Shown here: piece after piece, positions 7,574 to 14,519 of the stretch
Layout of the letters: the number at the start of each line of letters is the position of its first letter
Position numbering within the stretch: the stretch's first letter is position 1
Translations under genes and position numbers: made by a program
Source: Streptococcus oralis subsp. tigurinus AZ_3a
GTDB lineage: Bacteria > Bacillota > Bacilli > Lactobacillales > Streptococcaceae
Length of the DNA: 64,000 bases
Reading direction: 5' to 3'
NCBI GenBank assembly: GCA_000344275.1
Contig: AORU01000008.1
Coordinates: 56,864-120,863 of the forward strand
The notes under the pieces: generated by a model
Databases searched by the model: none
What the model was told of the DNA's origin: nothing
Seen by the model: only the letters and a program-made list of their open reading frames with translations

Positions 7574-7672
7574 ATTAAATAAAGACCTCCTAACTTTATT
7601 TAATGAAATCCTAAACTTTTCTTTTTCATAATAATCTCCCTTAACTCCACCCAATCAGGTGGAGTTTTTTTT
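7574..7672 (+). ncRNA. csRNA, second copy, host-phage hybrid across attL
   Basis: The 5' part has the same CCTCC-presenting hairpin as the first csRNA. From 7621 the RNA passes through the 21-bp attachment core. Everything after 7641, including the terminator AACTCCACC/GGTGGAGTT with T8 (7643-7666 plus tail), should be phage-borne. The displaced host 3' half, with its own terminator, is at 47325-47380. A full-length csRNA is therefore still predicted in the lysogen but with a changed 3' hairpin. Confidence 0.78.
7621..7641 (+). repeat. attL core
   Basis: The 21 bases starting CTTTTTCATAATAATC and ending TCCCT are repeated exactly at 47325-47345. Flanking bases differ on both sides (7620 T vs 47324 C; 7642 T vs 47346 A), so 21 bp is the full direct repeat bounding the prophage. 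Confidence 0.88.
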
Positions 7673-7689
7673 GCTTTATTTCAAGCTTT

Positions 7690-7789
7690 TAGGAAATTTC
7701 CTAAACATCGTTTTCCGATAAATTTCGGTAGTTTTTGGAATTTGGTCGGGGAATTGGCGGGGAATTTTTGAGGTTTTGGCGGGGACTTT
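7690..7789. promoter_or_regulatory. Candidate integrase/excisionase arm sites
   Basis: Three direct repeats of TTGGCGGGGAATTT or a one- to two-base variant lie at 7742-7755, 7754-7767 and 7776-7789, just inside attL and against the integrase stop codon. A perfect 14-bp palindrome TAGGAAATTTCCTA (7690-7703) and CCGA-N6-TCGG (7715-7728) lie closer to the core. Such repeats beside the core are typical of tyrosine-integrase arm and Xis binding sites. The 7642-7789 interval contains no other gene. Confidence 0.55.
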
Positions 7790-8936
7790 TAGCGAATATG
7801 ACTGAGAAATAGGTCTGTTGTCGCTTCAGCGAGTTCATCCTCAACTTGGTTATAACGATCCGTCATGTAAACCTTTGTATGCCCCAGCGCCTGGCTTAAT
7901 TGTTCAAGCGGAACCCCTGCAATAATGCTTTGAGTCGTGAAGAAGTGGCGCATCATGTGAGGTGTTACATGTAGACCTGTTGCTTCATTTACTAGATTGA
8001 AGTTTCTATTTAGCTGGTTTGGATTGATGAGACCACCTTTTTCGTTAAGGGTGATATAATCTTTTTGTTGCTCCTTGATAATCCCTAACTTTCGCTTAAT
8101 TTTAGAAGCTTCAGCTATTAGATAATAGATAAGGTCTGTTCCGATATCATCAAGGCAGACATATCGCTCTGAATCCTTCGTTTTAAGCCCTCCTTTCCCT
8201 TTTAAGGTCTGGTTGCTTCGACTATCTCTAAGATGCAGTATAGCCCGTCCGTTGTCGTTCTGAGTGATGTCCATTGGACGCAAACCAAAGACTTCTCCTC
8301 TTCTCAATCCAAAAATGGTAAGATAGGTCAGAGCGTAGAATTGTTTTGGCATAATCTCTTCTGCCTTCGCTATCCAAGTCTTAAACTCTTTGAGAGTCAC
8401 TTTCTTGTTAGCAGCAGGGATATCACTCTGGCCAATAAAGACACCTTTCAAGCGATTTGAGAGCAGATTTCCATTTTTGACGGCATCATTCAGCAATGCC
8501 ATGAAGCTGGAATTGAGGGTTTGAACAGTGTATCTGGTATGGTTCTGCAACTTTTCAGAGATAAAGAGTTCATACTCATTTCTATCCAAATTTTTAAGCA
8601 GGATAGAACCAAACTTTGGTTTGATATGATTCTTATAGAGATTGTCATTGAGATAGTAAGAAGTATCATTCCAGCGCCCTGTTGACAATCTCTTTTCAGA
8701 ATAGATATCCCAATACTGATCGAGTGTCAGATTCGTATTGATACCTAATTCTTGTTCTTGGATTTGTTGCTCAAGCTCTACCAAGGCTGCACGAGCTTGA
8801 GGGAGAGTTGTGAAACCACTTTTACTTTTTTCTTTTTTTTACCTCGGAAGAAAAAAGAACGTCTGACATAGTAACGCTTGCCTTTTGCAGTCTCGTAGTA
8901 ATAGATATTTGGGTATTTTGTTTTATTATATTTCAT
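7789..8936 (-). pseudogene. int: Phage tyrosine integrase, frame broken at an A-run (possible -1 frameshifting)
   Basis: The start ATG is at 8936-8934 behind AAGGAG. The N-terminal part encodes an AP2-like arm-binding domain (NIYYYETAKGKRYYVRRSFF). The frame then shifts by -1 within AAAAAAAAG at 8840-8832. The rest (331 residues) has the core-binding SAM-like domain and the catalytic domain with R (FGLRRGEVFG), HMMRHFF, GHT and Y (MTDRYNQ). Either one A has been lost from a nine-A run, or the gene uses -1 slippage: A_AAA_AAG sits in the exact phase and both explanations give the same protein. A TTG start at 8784 could give only the truncated form. Confidence 0.8.
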
Positions 8937-8955
8937 TGTATTCTCCTTGTTTATC

Positions 8956-8973
8956 GGCTTCTGGACAAGGTCT
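8956..8973 (+). repeat. 18-bp prophage repeat, copy 1
   Basis: GGCTTCTGGACAAGGTCT occurs here, upstream of the integrase, and again exactly at 12897-12914. The inner 14 bases recur inverted at 47251-47264, 61 bases inside attR. All three are in non-coding phage DNA. The 8937-9107 interval otherwise holds no gene I can support. Confidence 0.6.
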
Positions 8974-9107
8974 AAACATTGAGAATATTGACATCACCCC
9001 TTTCATGGTGTAAAATAGGGTATAGAAAAGAGGCCTTTTTAATGGCTGATTTTTTATAAGGGTGAGCTTCACAATCAAACTTTGGCGAGGGCGATTATGA
9101 GGCTTTT

Positions 9108-9527
9108 TTATTCATTTAATTTTTCAATAGCTTTCAGGGCCTGTTCTTCAGTAAACTGAGCATCTTTATCTGTCAAACTTTTAAGTATTTCTTGGTCAGT
9201 CTTACCTTCACTTCTTTCTTCTTTTGCAATATCGAGCGCTTCATTAACCCAAACATCACCAACATTCTCAACAGCATATTGAGCAGCTTTCTTTGAATAT
9301 TTGTGACTCGCACTTTCTGTTAAGTACCAAAGAAGTGTTTTTTCAGAAAATGATGCTTTACTTTCGACAAGTTCTTGAGCTGTTTTAAGCGCACTTGCTT
9401 TTTCTTCGTCTGCTTTGCTTGACGTTTGTTTTGTAAGAGCATTTGAACCACCGATAGCTAAGATAGCTACCAATATCCAAAACCAAACTTTTTTATAAAA
9501 AGGTTTAGAATCTTTTTCTTTTTTCAT
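9108..9527 (-). CDS. Ltp-like superinfection-exclusion protein
   Basis: The 139-residue protein has an N-terminal membrane segment (about 13-31, VWFWILVAILAIGGSNAL) followed by two tandem helix-turn-helix-like repeats of the Lipoprotein_Ltp domain (ALKTAQELVESKASFSEKTL ... HKYSKKAAQYAVENV, then NEALDIAKEE ...). In S. thermophilus phage TP-J34, Ltp is anchored outside the cell and blocks DNA injection by related phages. Unlike that lipoprotein there is no lipobox cysteine here, so anchoring would be by the uncleaved helix. It lies in the lysogeny module, as expected for a gene expressed in the lysogen. Confidence 0.8.
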   Translation of the reverse strand: MKKEKDSKPFYKKVWFWILVAILAIGGSNALTKQTSSKADEEKASALKTAQELVESKASFSEKTLLWYLTESASHKYSKKAAQYAVENVGDVWVNEALDIAKEERSEGKTDQEILKSLTDKDAQFTEEQALKAIEKLNE

Positions 9528-9536
9528 AACATCTCC

Positions 9537-9926
9537 TTAAATTATATTTGCTAAATTATAATATTCCTCTTTTACCATAATTTCATTTGTCACGGTTTTT
9601 AGATTGTAGTAGGACATGAATTTGAGGTAATCAAACTCTGTAGGGTCGTCTAAGCTTTCTATCGCATCTTTTACGAGATGATGGATCATATTCCTATCAG
9701 CTTCGTTTTCACAGCGTAGGCGAGCGTTCTGGTACTCTGAGCGTGTGTGATCCTTGTGTCCTAGCTCATGCAGTAGGACTTTAACTCTCTCTTTTTTGCT
9801 GAGTTTACTCGACAGGAAAGCTGTATTGGTTTCTTTTTCGTAAAATCCAAGTTCATCAGGCATCAAATCTCCATCAAAATCGATAATACGAATCTGAAAA
9901 TGACTTATAATTTCTTTTTCAGTCAC
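9537..9926 (-). CDS. ImmA/IrrE-family metallopeptidase
   Basis: The 129-residue protein has the zinc-binding HELGH motif (about residues 52-56) and a downstream Glu in RLRCENEADRNMIHHLV that provides the third ligand, as in ImmA. Family members cleave the phage repressor to trigger induction. It lies 12 bases downstream of the CI-like repressor on the same strand, the standard repressor-antirepressor protease pair. Confidence 0.9.
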   Translation of the reverse strand: MTEKEIISHFQIRIIDFDGDLMPDELGFYEKETNTAFLSSKLSKKERVKVLLHELGHKDHTRSEYQNARLRCENEADRNMIHHLVKDAIESLDDPTEFDYLKFMSYYNLKTVTNEIMVKEEYYNLANII

Positions 9927-9938
9927 TAAGCAATACCT

Positions 9939-10304
9939 CTAATCACCAGCTTCTTTTAGATAACCTTCAATGATAGACTGGATGATTTTTTTCTTTTCAT
10001 CTGTTAATTCTCGACCGCCAAACATCATGACATTAGATGCCATTTCTTCAACATTTAGAACTTTCCCTTGCCATGTATACTCCTTGGTATCATCTGCAAG
10101 ATTAGGATTTTCAGTACGACCTAATAAGTAGTCTGTACTAACACCAAAATAATCGGCTATTTCTTGTAGTCTGTCAGATTTTGGGTTACCTTTTTTTAGA
10201 CTATAAAGATAATTTGTACTGTATCCTAATTTTTCTTCTAAAATATTTAAAGAAATTTTCTGTTTATCAGCCAATTCTTTAATTCTGTCGAATGCTAAGA
10301 ACAT
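9939..10304 (-). CDS. CI-like phage repressor (XRE family)
   Basis: I place the start at ATG 10304, which follows AGAAAGG; an in-frame ATG 24 bases upstream lacks a ribosome site. The N-terminal helix-turn-helix is MFLAFDRIKELADKQKISLN, then LEEKLGYSTNYLYSLKKGNP, then LQEIADYFGVSTDYLLGRTE. The short C-terminal part (121 residues in all) lacks the S24 autocleavage domain, which fits inactivation by the ImmA-like protease next door. It should bind the AAAACTAGTTTT palindromes upstream. Confidence 0.87.
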   Translation of the reverse strand: MFLAFDRIKELADKQKISLNILEEKLGYSTNYLYSLKKGNPKSDRLQEIADYFGVSTDYLLGRTENPNLADDTKEYTWQGKVLNVEEMASNVMMFGGRELTDEKKKIIQSIIEGYLKEAGD

Positions 10305-10344
10305 TGATATTTCAACCTTTCTAAGCATTACGAAAAAATATTTT

Positions 10345-10393
10345 AAAATTAGTTATAAAAACTATTGACAAATCCTAAAACTAGTTTTAAAAT
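10345..10393 (+). promoter_or_regulatory. Rightward lysogeny-switch promoter with operators
   Basis: TTGACA (10365-10370), 17 bases, TAAAAT (10388-10393). The palindrome AAAACTAGTTTT (10377-10388) lies between and over the -10. A weaker half-conserved copy, TTTTAAAATTAGTTATAAAA, covers the region upstream of the -35. It points right, towards the small + strand gene at 10595 and the early genes. Confidence 0.75.
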
Positions 10394-10411
10394 AGTATTC
10401 GTAAGCTAAAG

Positions 10412-10558
10412 AGTTAGCGAACAAGACAACTAAAAAATAAAGCCTTACAAAACTGATTGGCGTCCGTTTTATATAGGTAAAACTTACTTTTAGTAGGTCT
10501 TTTCTCTATGTCTATATTCTAAAACTAGTTTTAGAATTTGTCAAGCAGTTCGCTAACT
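10412..10558. promoter_or_regulatory. Leftward repressor promoter with 22-bp palindrome, and flanking inverted repeat
   Basis: On the minus strand TTGACA (10544-10539), 17 bases, TAGAAT (10521-10516) overlaps the perfect 22-bp palindrome whose centre is AAAACTAGTTTT (10516-10537). It would transcribe leftwards into the CI gene. An 11-bp inverted repeat AGTTAGCGAAC/GTTCGCTAACT (10412-10422/10548-10558) frames the interval. Together with the rightward promoter at 10365 the two promoters face each other. Confidence 0.72.
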
Positions 10559-10594
10559 TTTTAGATAATTTTTTAAAGAAAGGGGGAGAGGAGA

Positions 10595-10738
10595 ATGGTA
10601 GAGCCTTTCTTAATTGGCTTTGTTTTCGGTAGTTTTCTGTGCTACATTGTCGCTACTCTGATAGGTGCTGTATTGGACTTTAAACTTCAGAAGTGGCAAC
10701 AACAAAGCGATAAAAGCAATCCAACCTGTAAGGATTGA
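10595..10738 (+). CDS. Small membrane protein, 47 residues
   Basis: An ATG follows the very strong AAGGGGGAGAGGAG. The product begins MVEPFLIGFVFGSFLCYIVA with one membrane helix (about 5-27) and a charged tail ending NPTCKD. It is the first gene downstream of the rightward promoter and similar tiny membrane proteins are common at this position in streptococcal phages. It overlaps the 3' end of the minus-strand gene at 10610-11092 by 129 bases. Function unknown. Confidence 0.6.
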   Translation: MVEPFLIGFVFGSFLCYIVATLIGAVLDFKLQKWQQQSDKSNPTCKD

Positions 10739-11092
10739 AAACTGTAATTCTGTGAGAGTCAAGGTAGCGACAGCTATCACTGCAGTCGCTAAACCTACAG
10801 ATGAAATGTAAGTTGTGATTTGTGTATAAACTTTATCAGGTATCAATTTTCTATTTCGTCCACATGAAATACAGTAATAAATTGAACCGAAAAATATAAA
10901 GCAAAGAATAAGAACGAATACAATAGCAAGGATTCTTTGTTCTGTAAAAGCTTTCAAGAAATCTGTTAACAGTGAATCAGAAATAGGATAGAAGGTAGTA
11001 AAAAGGTGAAATCCTACGATAACTGTCAAAATCGGAACTAGGACACCATATAAGATGATTTCCTTTAGATAGTGAAAAAATGAAGATTTCAT
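10610..11092 (-). CDS. Four-helix membrane protein, function unknown
   Basis: This 160-residue protein has four hydrophobic segments (about 12-32, 53-75, 92-112 and 115-133) and a hydrophilic C-terminus. Its ribosome site GGAGGAG lies 5 bases before ATG. It is transcribed against the early genes, in the manner of a lysogenic-conversion gene inserted between CI and Cro. It could be an exclusion or abortive-infection type protein, but nothing in the sequence identifies one. Confidence 0.6.
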   Translation of the reverse strand: MKSSFFHYLKEIILYGVLVPILTVIVGFHLFTTFYPISDSLLTDFLKAFTEQRILAIVFVLILCFIFFGSIYYCISCGRNRKLIPDKVYTQITTYISSVGLATAVIAVATLTLTELQFSILTGWIAFIALLLPLLKFKVQYSTYQSSDNVAQKTTENKAN

Positions 11093-11146
11093 TATTCTCC
11101 TCCAGTCGTTTTTATTTTAATTATATCAAGTTTAGAAAGGAAGAAT

Positions 11147-11350
11147 ATGAGTAAAGAACTAAAGATAATCAAGGCTAAAATTAAAACTCGTTTGATTGAG
11201 TTGGATATGACTCAAGTAGAATTGGCAAAACAAGTATCTGTAGCATCATCAGTTATTTCAGAGCTACTGAAGTATGGAAAAGGAAGTGATTATGTGAAAG
11301 AAAAAGTCGTAGATATTTTGGGTATTGAAAACCCTTGGAGAAATCACTGA
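11147..11350 (+). CDS. Cro-like helix-turn-helix regulator
   Basis: The 67-residue protein is a single HTH domain: helix 1 IIKAKIKTRLIELDMTQVEL, recognition region AKQVSVASSVISELLKYGKG. GAAAGGAAGAAT precedes the ATG. As the first DNA-binding protein of the rightward early region it is the likely Cro counterpart of CI. Confidence 0.8.
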   Translation: MSKELKIIKAKIKTRLIELDMTQVELAKQVSVASSVISELLKYGKGSDYVKEKVVDILGIENPWRNH

Positions 11351-11361
11351 GAGGTCCATAT

Positions 11362-11496
11362 ATGCAAGCGAAAATAATACTGAATTGGCAAAAGAAAAAT
11401 CACCAACTTAGTCAAATGATGATCGACAGTCTTGAGGGACTAGATGTTTGGGAAACTATTTTAACACTAGGGAAAGTAAGGAAAGGAATATTATGA
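11362..11496 (+). CDS. Small phage protein, 44 residues
   Basis: ATG follows GAGAGG. The product begins MQAKIILNWQKKNHQLSQMM and ends in TGA that overlaps the next start (ATGA at 11493). Its compact spacing in an early operon supports expression. Function not recognised. Confidence 0.5.
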   Translation: MQAKIILNWQKKNHQLSQMMIDSLEGLDVWETILTLGKVRKGIL

Positions 11497-11690
11497 ACAA
11501 CGCAGCGCAAAAAGTAACACGGATTGATAAAGATGCCTGGGATATTGCTACAGAGCTGGCGAACAAATACGGAGTATCCATTTGTCACATCATCAGCGAG
11601 AGCGTTCGCTACTGTGCAGAAAATGCCGAGTTTAAGGAGATGGACGTTGTCGTTAAACGATTGGTAGTCGGCAGTAAGGTGCTGGAGTAG
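11493..11690 (+). CDS. Small phage protein, possible ribbon-helix-helix
   Basis: ATG 11493 has the ribosome site AAAGGAAT. The 65-residue product (IDKDAWDIATELANKYGVSI ... HIISESVRYCAE) has the size and amphipathic pattern of a small RHH/CopG-like DNA-binding protein, though this is not certain. It is coupled by ATGA to the preceding small gene. Confidence 0.6.
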   Translation: MNNAAQKVTRIDKDAWDIATELANKYGVSICHIISESVRYCAENAEFKEMDVVVKRLVVGSKVLE

Positions 11691-11700
11691 GAGGGTGGAG

Positions 11701-11862
11701 ATGAACGAACTAGTATGGTTTTATTTCACTATCATTATCAACATACTCATTGGTTTTGCCACGTACTACGCTAGCAAAAGAGATAGAAAAAAGCGCATCA
11801 ACGGGTTTAAAAAAATACAAGATGATGAGCTGGAAAGAATTAGAAAAAAATTTGATTTATGA
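11701..11862 (+). CDS. Small membrane protein, 53 residues
   Basis: ATG follows GGAGGGTGGAG. The product begins MNELVWFYFTIIINILIGFA, a single membrane helix, followed by a highly basic tail (SKRDRKKRINGFKKIQ). It starts 10 bases after the preceding stop. Function unknown. Confidence 0.6.
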   Translation: MNELVWFYFTIIINILIGFATYYASKRDRKKRINGFKKIQDDELERIRKKFDL

Positions 11863-11895
11863 TTTTTTAGAGGTCTTTATTTAGAAAGGAATACT

Positions 11896-12612
11896 ATGAA
11901 CGAAATTTTTAATTTTCACGGGCAGGAAGTCCGTACTTTGACAATTGATGACGAGCCGTGGTTCGTTGGGAAGGATGTTGCGGATATCTTAGGATATGCG
12001 AATTCAAGAAAAGCAATTTTTGACCATGTAGATGATGATGATAAGACAGATGGGGTAACGATTCGTGACGCCATGGGTAGAAATCAAAACCCTGTCATCA
12101 TCAACGAATCTGGTCTCTACTCTCTTATTTTATCCAGTAAGTTACCTCAGGCTAAGGAGTTCAAGCGCTGGGTGACTTCAGAGGTCTTGCCAGCTATTCG
12201 CAAGAAGGGCGGATTCATTCGTGAGGACTTGGACGAGGATGCCTTTATCGCTCTGTTTACTGGCCAGAAGAAATTGCGTGAGCAACAGGCGACCATGCTG
12301 GAAGATATTGACTATCTCAAGAGTGAGCAACCGATTCATCCGAGCTATGCTCAATCGCTACTGAAGAAGCGCAAGGCTAGGGTTGTGGCATGCCTGGGTG
12401 GTATTGATAGTCCAGCTTATGCGGATAAGATTTTCGCTCAGTCGGTATTTAGACAAGCTGAGATTGATTTCAAAGACCACTTCAATATCAGTCGCTATGA
12501 CTTGCTACCAAAGAAATTCGCAGAAGCAGCATTGAAATATTGGATGACTTGGGAACCAAGCACCAATACTAAGATGAAAATCATGAAATTGAACTCATTT
12601 GACGAAATTTAG
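11896..12612 (+). CDS. Phage antirepressor (BRO-N / ORF6C domains)
   Basis: The 238-residue protein has an N-terminal BRO-N domain (about 1-110: FNFHGQEVRTLTIDDEPWFV GKDVADILGYANSRKAIFDH in two blocks, then INESGLYSLILSSKLPQAKE) and a C-terminal ORF6C-like domain (about 135-235). BRO-N/ORF6C proteins act as phage antirepressors or DNA-binding early regulators. AGAAAGGAATACT precedes the start. Confidence 0.88.
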   Translation: MNEIFNFHGQEVRTLTIDDEPWFVGKDVADILGYANSRKAIFDHVDDDDKTDGVTIRDAMGRNQNPVIINESGLYSLILSSKLPQAKEFKRWVTSEVLPAIRKKGGFIREDLDEDAFIALFTGQKKLREQQATMLEDIDYLKSEQPIHPSYAQSLLKKRKARVVACLGGIDSPAYADKIFAQSVFRQAEIDFKDHFNISRYDLLPKKFAEAALKYWMTWEPSTNTKMKIMKLNSFDEI

Positions 12613-12624
12613 AAAGGGTAAAAG

Positions 12625-12882
12625 ATGGATAATGTTCTACTTTCATTAACGGACTGGATCAAATCCATTATCAAGGACACAATCACAAGATTGGTTGAAA
12701 TAGAAAAAGATAGTGACCACTATCCTGAATTGATGGATGTAGGCACTACCTGCGAATTTCTAGGAATCAACTATGACACATTTTCAAATAATTATCGTTA
12801 CATGAAGGGATTTCCAAAAGAACTCCCTGGTAAAAAATGGTCAAAAAGAGCCATAAAGGAATGGCTCTCGAATCAACTATAA
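12625..12882 (+). CDS. Small helix-turn-helix phage protein (excisionase-like)
   Basis: The 85-residue product has a C-terminal HTH-like segment, VGTTCEFLGINYDTFSNNYR followed by W-S-K-R-A-I-K-E-W-L, the pattern of DUF771/excisionase-type winged-helix proteins. Excision or early control is possible; position near the antirepressor does not decide. AGAAAGGGTAAAAG precedes ATG. Confidence 0.6.
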   Translation: MDNVLLSLTDWIKSIIKDTITRLVEIEKDSDHYPELMDVGTTCEFLGINYDTFSNNYRYMKGFPKELPGKKWSKRAIKEWLSNQL

Positions 12883-12896
12883 TAACTTTACTAAAA

Positions 12897-12914
12897 GGCT
12901 TCTGGACAAGGTCT
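12897..12914 (+). repeat. 18-bp prophage repeat, copy 2
   Basis: This is an exact copy of 8956-8973. It lies in the short gap between two early genes and is followed by an AT-rich TTGACTATATTATAG stretch that may contain a promoter for the next gene. Confidence 0.6.
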
Positions 12915-12962
12915 TAGCAAAATTATTTGACTATATTATAGCACAAAAAGAGGATAAAAAAC

Positions 12963-13175
12963 ATGAACAATTTACAAATTATCGCAGTATGTACAGTAGT
13001 TTCAGTGGTCTTGATTGAATCGCTGATGATGAATATCAAGCTTAAAATGGCCATGAGAGCGAAAAAGAAGATTCAATTTCAAGCGCCACAGGTTGAAAAA
13101 GGCTTTATCGACTTTAAAACAGGTCGACGTGTGGATATTGATCCCGTGACACGAAAAGAAACATTTGTGGATTAG
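12963..13175 (+). CDS. Small membrane-anchored phage protein, 70 residues
   Basis: One N-terminal membrane helix (about 5-24, LQIIAVCTVVSVVLIESLMM) is followed by a basic segment and a hydrophilic tail (KGFIDFKTGRRVDIDPVTRK). It sits immediately upstream of the replicative helicase. Function unknown. Confidence 0.65.
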   Translation: MNNLQIIAVCTVVSVVLIESLMMNIKLKMAMRAKKKIQFQAPQVEKGFIDFKTGRRVDIDPVTRKETFVD

Positions 13176-13187
13176 CAAGGAGAAGTG

Positions 13188-14519
13188 ATGGATGATTTCA
13201 AAATACCACCGCATGATTTAGTGGCTGAACAATCTGTTCTGGGAGCGGTATTTATCTCCCCCGACTCACTTATTACTCTAGCAGATGACTTGACTCCTGA
13301 TGATTTTTACAAGCCTGCAAACAAGATTGTATTTAAAACCATGTTGTCCTTGCTTGAAAAAGGTGAGCCAATTGATGCGACAACTATGGTCTCTGCTCTT
13401 ACTAATCAGGGGGATATTTCAACTATTGGGGGCATCAACTATGTTGTCGAGCTAGTAAACTCCACTCCGACATCGAAGAATGTGGAGCACTATGCAAAGC
13501 TTGTGAAAGAAAAGGCTACGCTCAGAAAGATGATAGCAAACCTATCTGACTCCCTCTCGAGTGCTTATCAGGGTGATGTGTCCATCGATGATATCATTGC
13601 AAAGACTGAAAAGTCCATGCTTGATATCAGCAATCAAAATACGGGTACTGGATTTCGTAATGTGGCTGATATCCTTGATACACACATGCAGATGGTCGAG
13701 ACTCGCTCTCAGACAGATGGAGTTGTGACAGGTCTATCTACTGGATTCGTTGGACTGGACAAGATTACGACTGGTCTTCATGAGGATAATCTCATTATCC
13801 TTGCTGCCCGTCCTGCAATGGGGAAGACGGCGCTAGCTCTGAATATCGCTCAGTACATCGCTGTGAAAGAGAAAAAGCCTGTTGCTATTTTTTCACTTGA
13901 GATGGGGGCGGAAAGCTTGATTGAGCGGATGTTGGCAGCTGAAGGAATGGTAGAAGGCTATAATCTAAAAACTGGGAATCTGAGCGTAGAGGAATGGAGT
14001 AGGCTAGTGCATGCACAAGGGAATCTCTATGACGCACCTATTTTCGTTGATGATACGGCTGGTATTCGTATCTCTGAGATACGGTCAAAGGCTCGAAAAC
14101 TTGCCCAGGAAATGGGAGGTCTTGGAGTCATTATCATTGACTACTTGCAACTGATCACTGGTTCAAAAGGCGAGAATCGACAGCAGGTAGTTTCTGAGAT
14201 TTCTAGGGAATTGAAGATACTAGCTAAGGATTTGAAAGTACCTGTCATTGCCCTGTCACAGCTAAGCCGGGCAGTTGAGCAGAGACAAGACAAGCGTCCG
14301 ATGCTGGCAGACTTGCGAGAGTCTGGTTCGATTGAGCAAGATGCAGATATTGTAGCATTCTTGTATCGTGATGCTTATTATCAAAAAGAACAAGCAGACA
14401 GTCAAGAATCGAATAATGTGACGGAGCTGATCCTGGAAAAGAATCGACATGGTAGCCTAGGGACAGTGAAGTTGTATTTTCATAAAGAATACACAAAATT
14501 TTCAAGTGTGGAGGGGTAG
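13188..14519 (+). CDS. Replicative DNA helicase, DnaB family
   Basis: I choose ATG 13188 (AAGGAG five bases before) over the in-frame GTG 13185. The 443-residue protein has the DnaB N-terminal domain (about 1-105, starting DDFKIPPHDLVAEQSVLGAV) and a RecA-like helicase domain with Walker A ARPAMGKTALA, Walker B-type VIIIDYLQLI, and arginine-finger region QRQDKRPMLADLRESGSIEQ. It unwinds DNA at the phage fork. It precedes the replisome organiser and a DnaC-like loader. Confidence 0.94.
   Translation: MDDFKIPPHDLVAEQSVLGAVFISPDSLITLADDLTPDDFYKPANKIVFKTMLSLLEKGEPIDATTMVSALTNQGDISTIGGINYVVELVNSTPTSKNVEHYAKLVKEKATLRKMIANLSDSLSSAYQGDVSIDDIIAKTEKSMLDISNQNTGTGFRNVADILDTHMQMVETRSQTDGVVTGLSTGFVGLDKITTGLHEDNLIILAARPAMGKTALALNIAQYIAVKEKKPVAIFSLEMGAESLIERMLAAEGMVEGYNLKTGNLSVEEWSRLVHAQGNLYDAPIFVDDTAGIRISEIRSKARKLAQEMGGLGVIIIDYLQLITGSKGENRQQVVSEISRELKILAKDLKVPVIALSQLSRAVEQRQDKRPMLADLRESGSIEQDADIVAFLYRDAYYQKEQADSQESNNVTELILEKNRHGSLGTVKLYFHKEYTKFSSVEG

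Noticed and set aside
8784..8936. A complete, shorter integrase starting at TTG 8784
   Set aside because: The upstream 150 bases encode the arm-binding domain in another frame with a proper ATG and ribosome site, so the full gene with a frame shift is the better model.
14245..14505. Minus-strand coding sequences opposite the DnaB-type helicase and other structural genes
   Set aside because: They have no ribosome sites, lie entirely within well-identified genes, and their composition mirrors the real frame.
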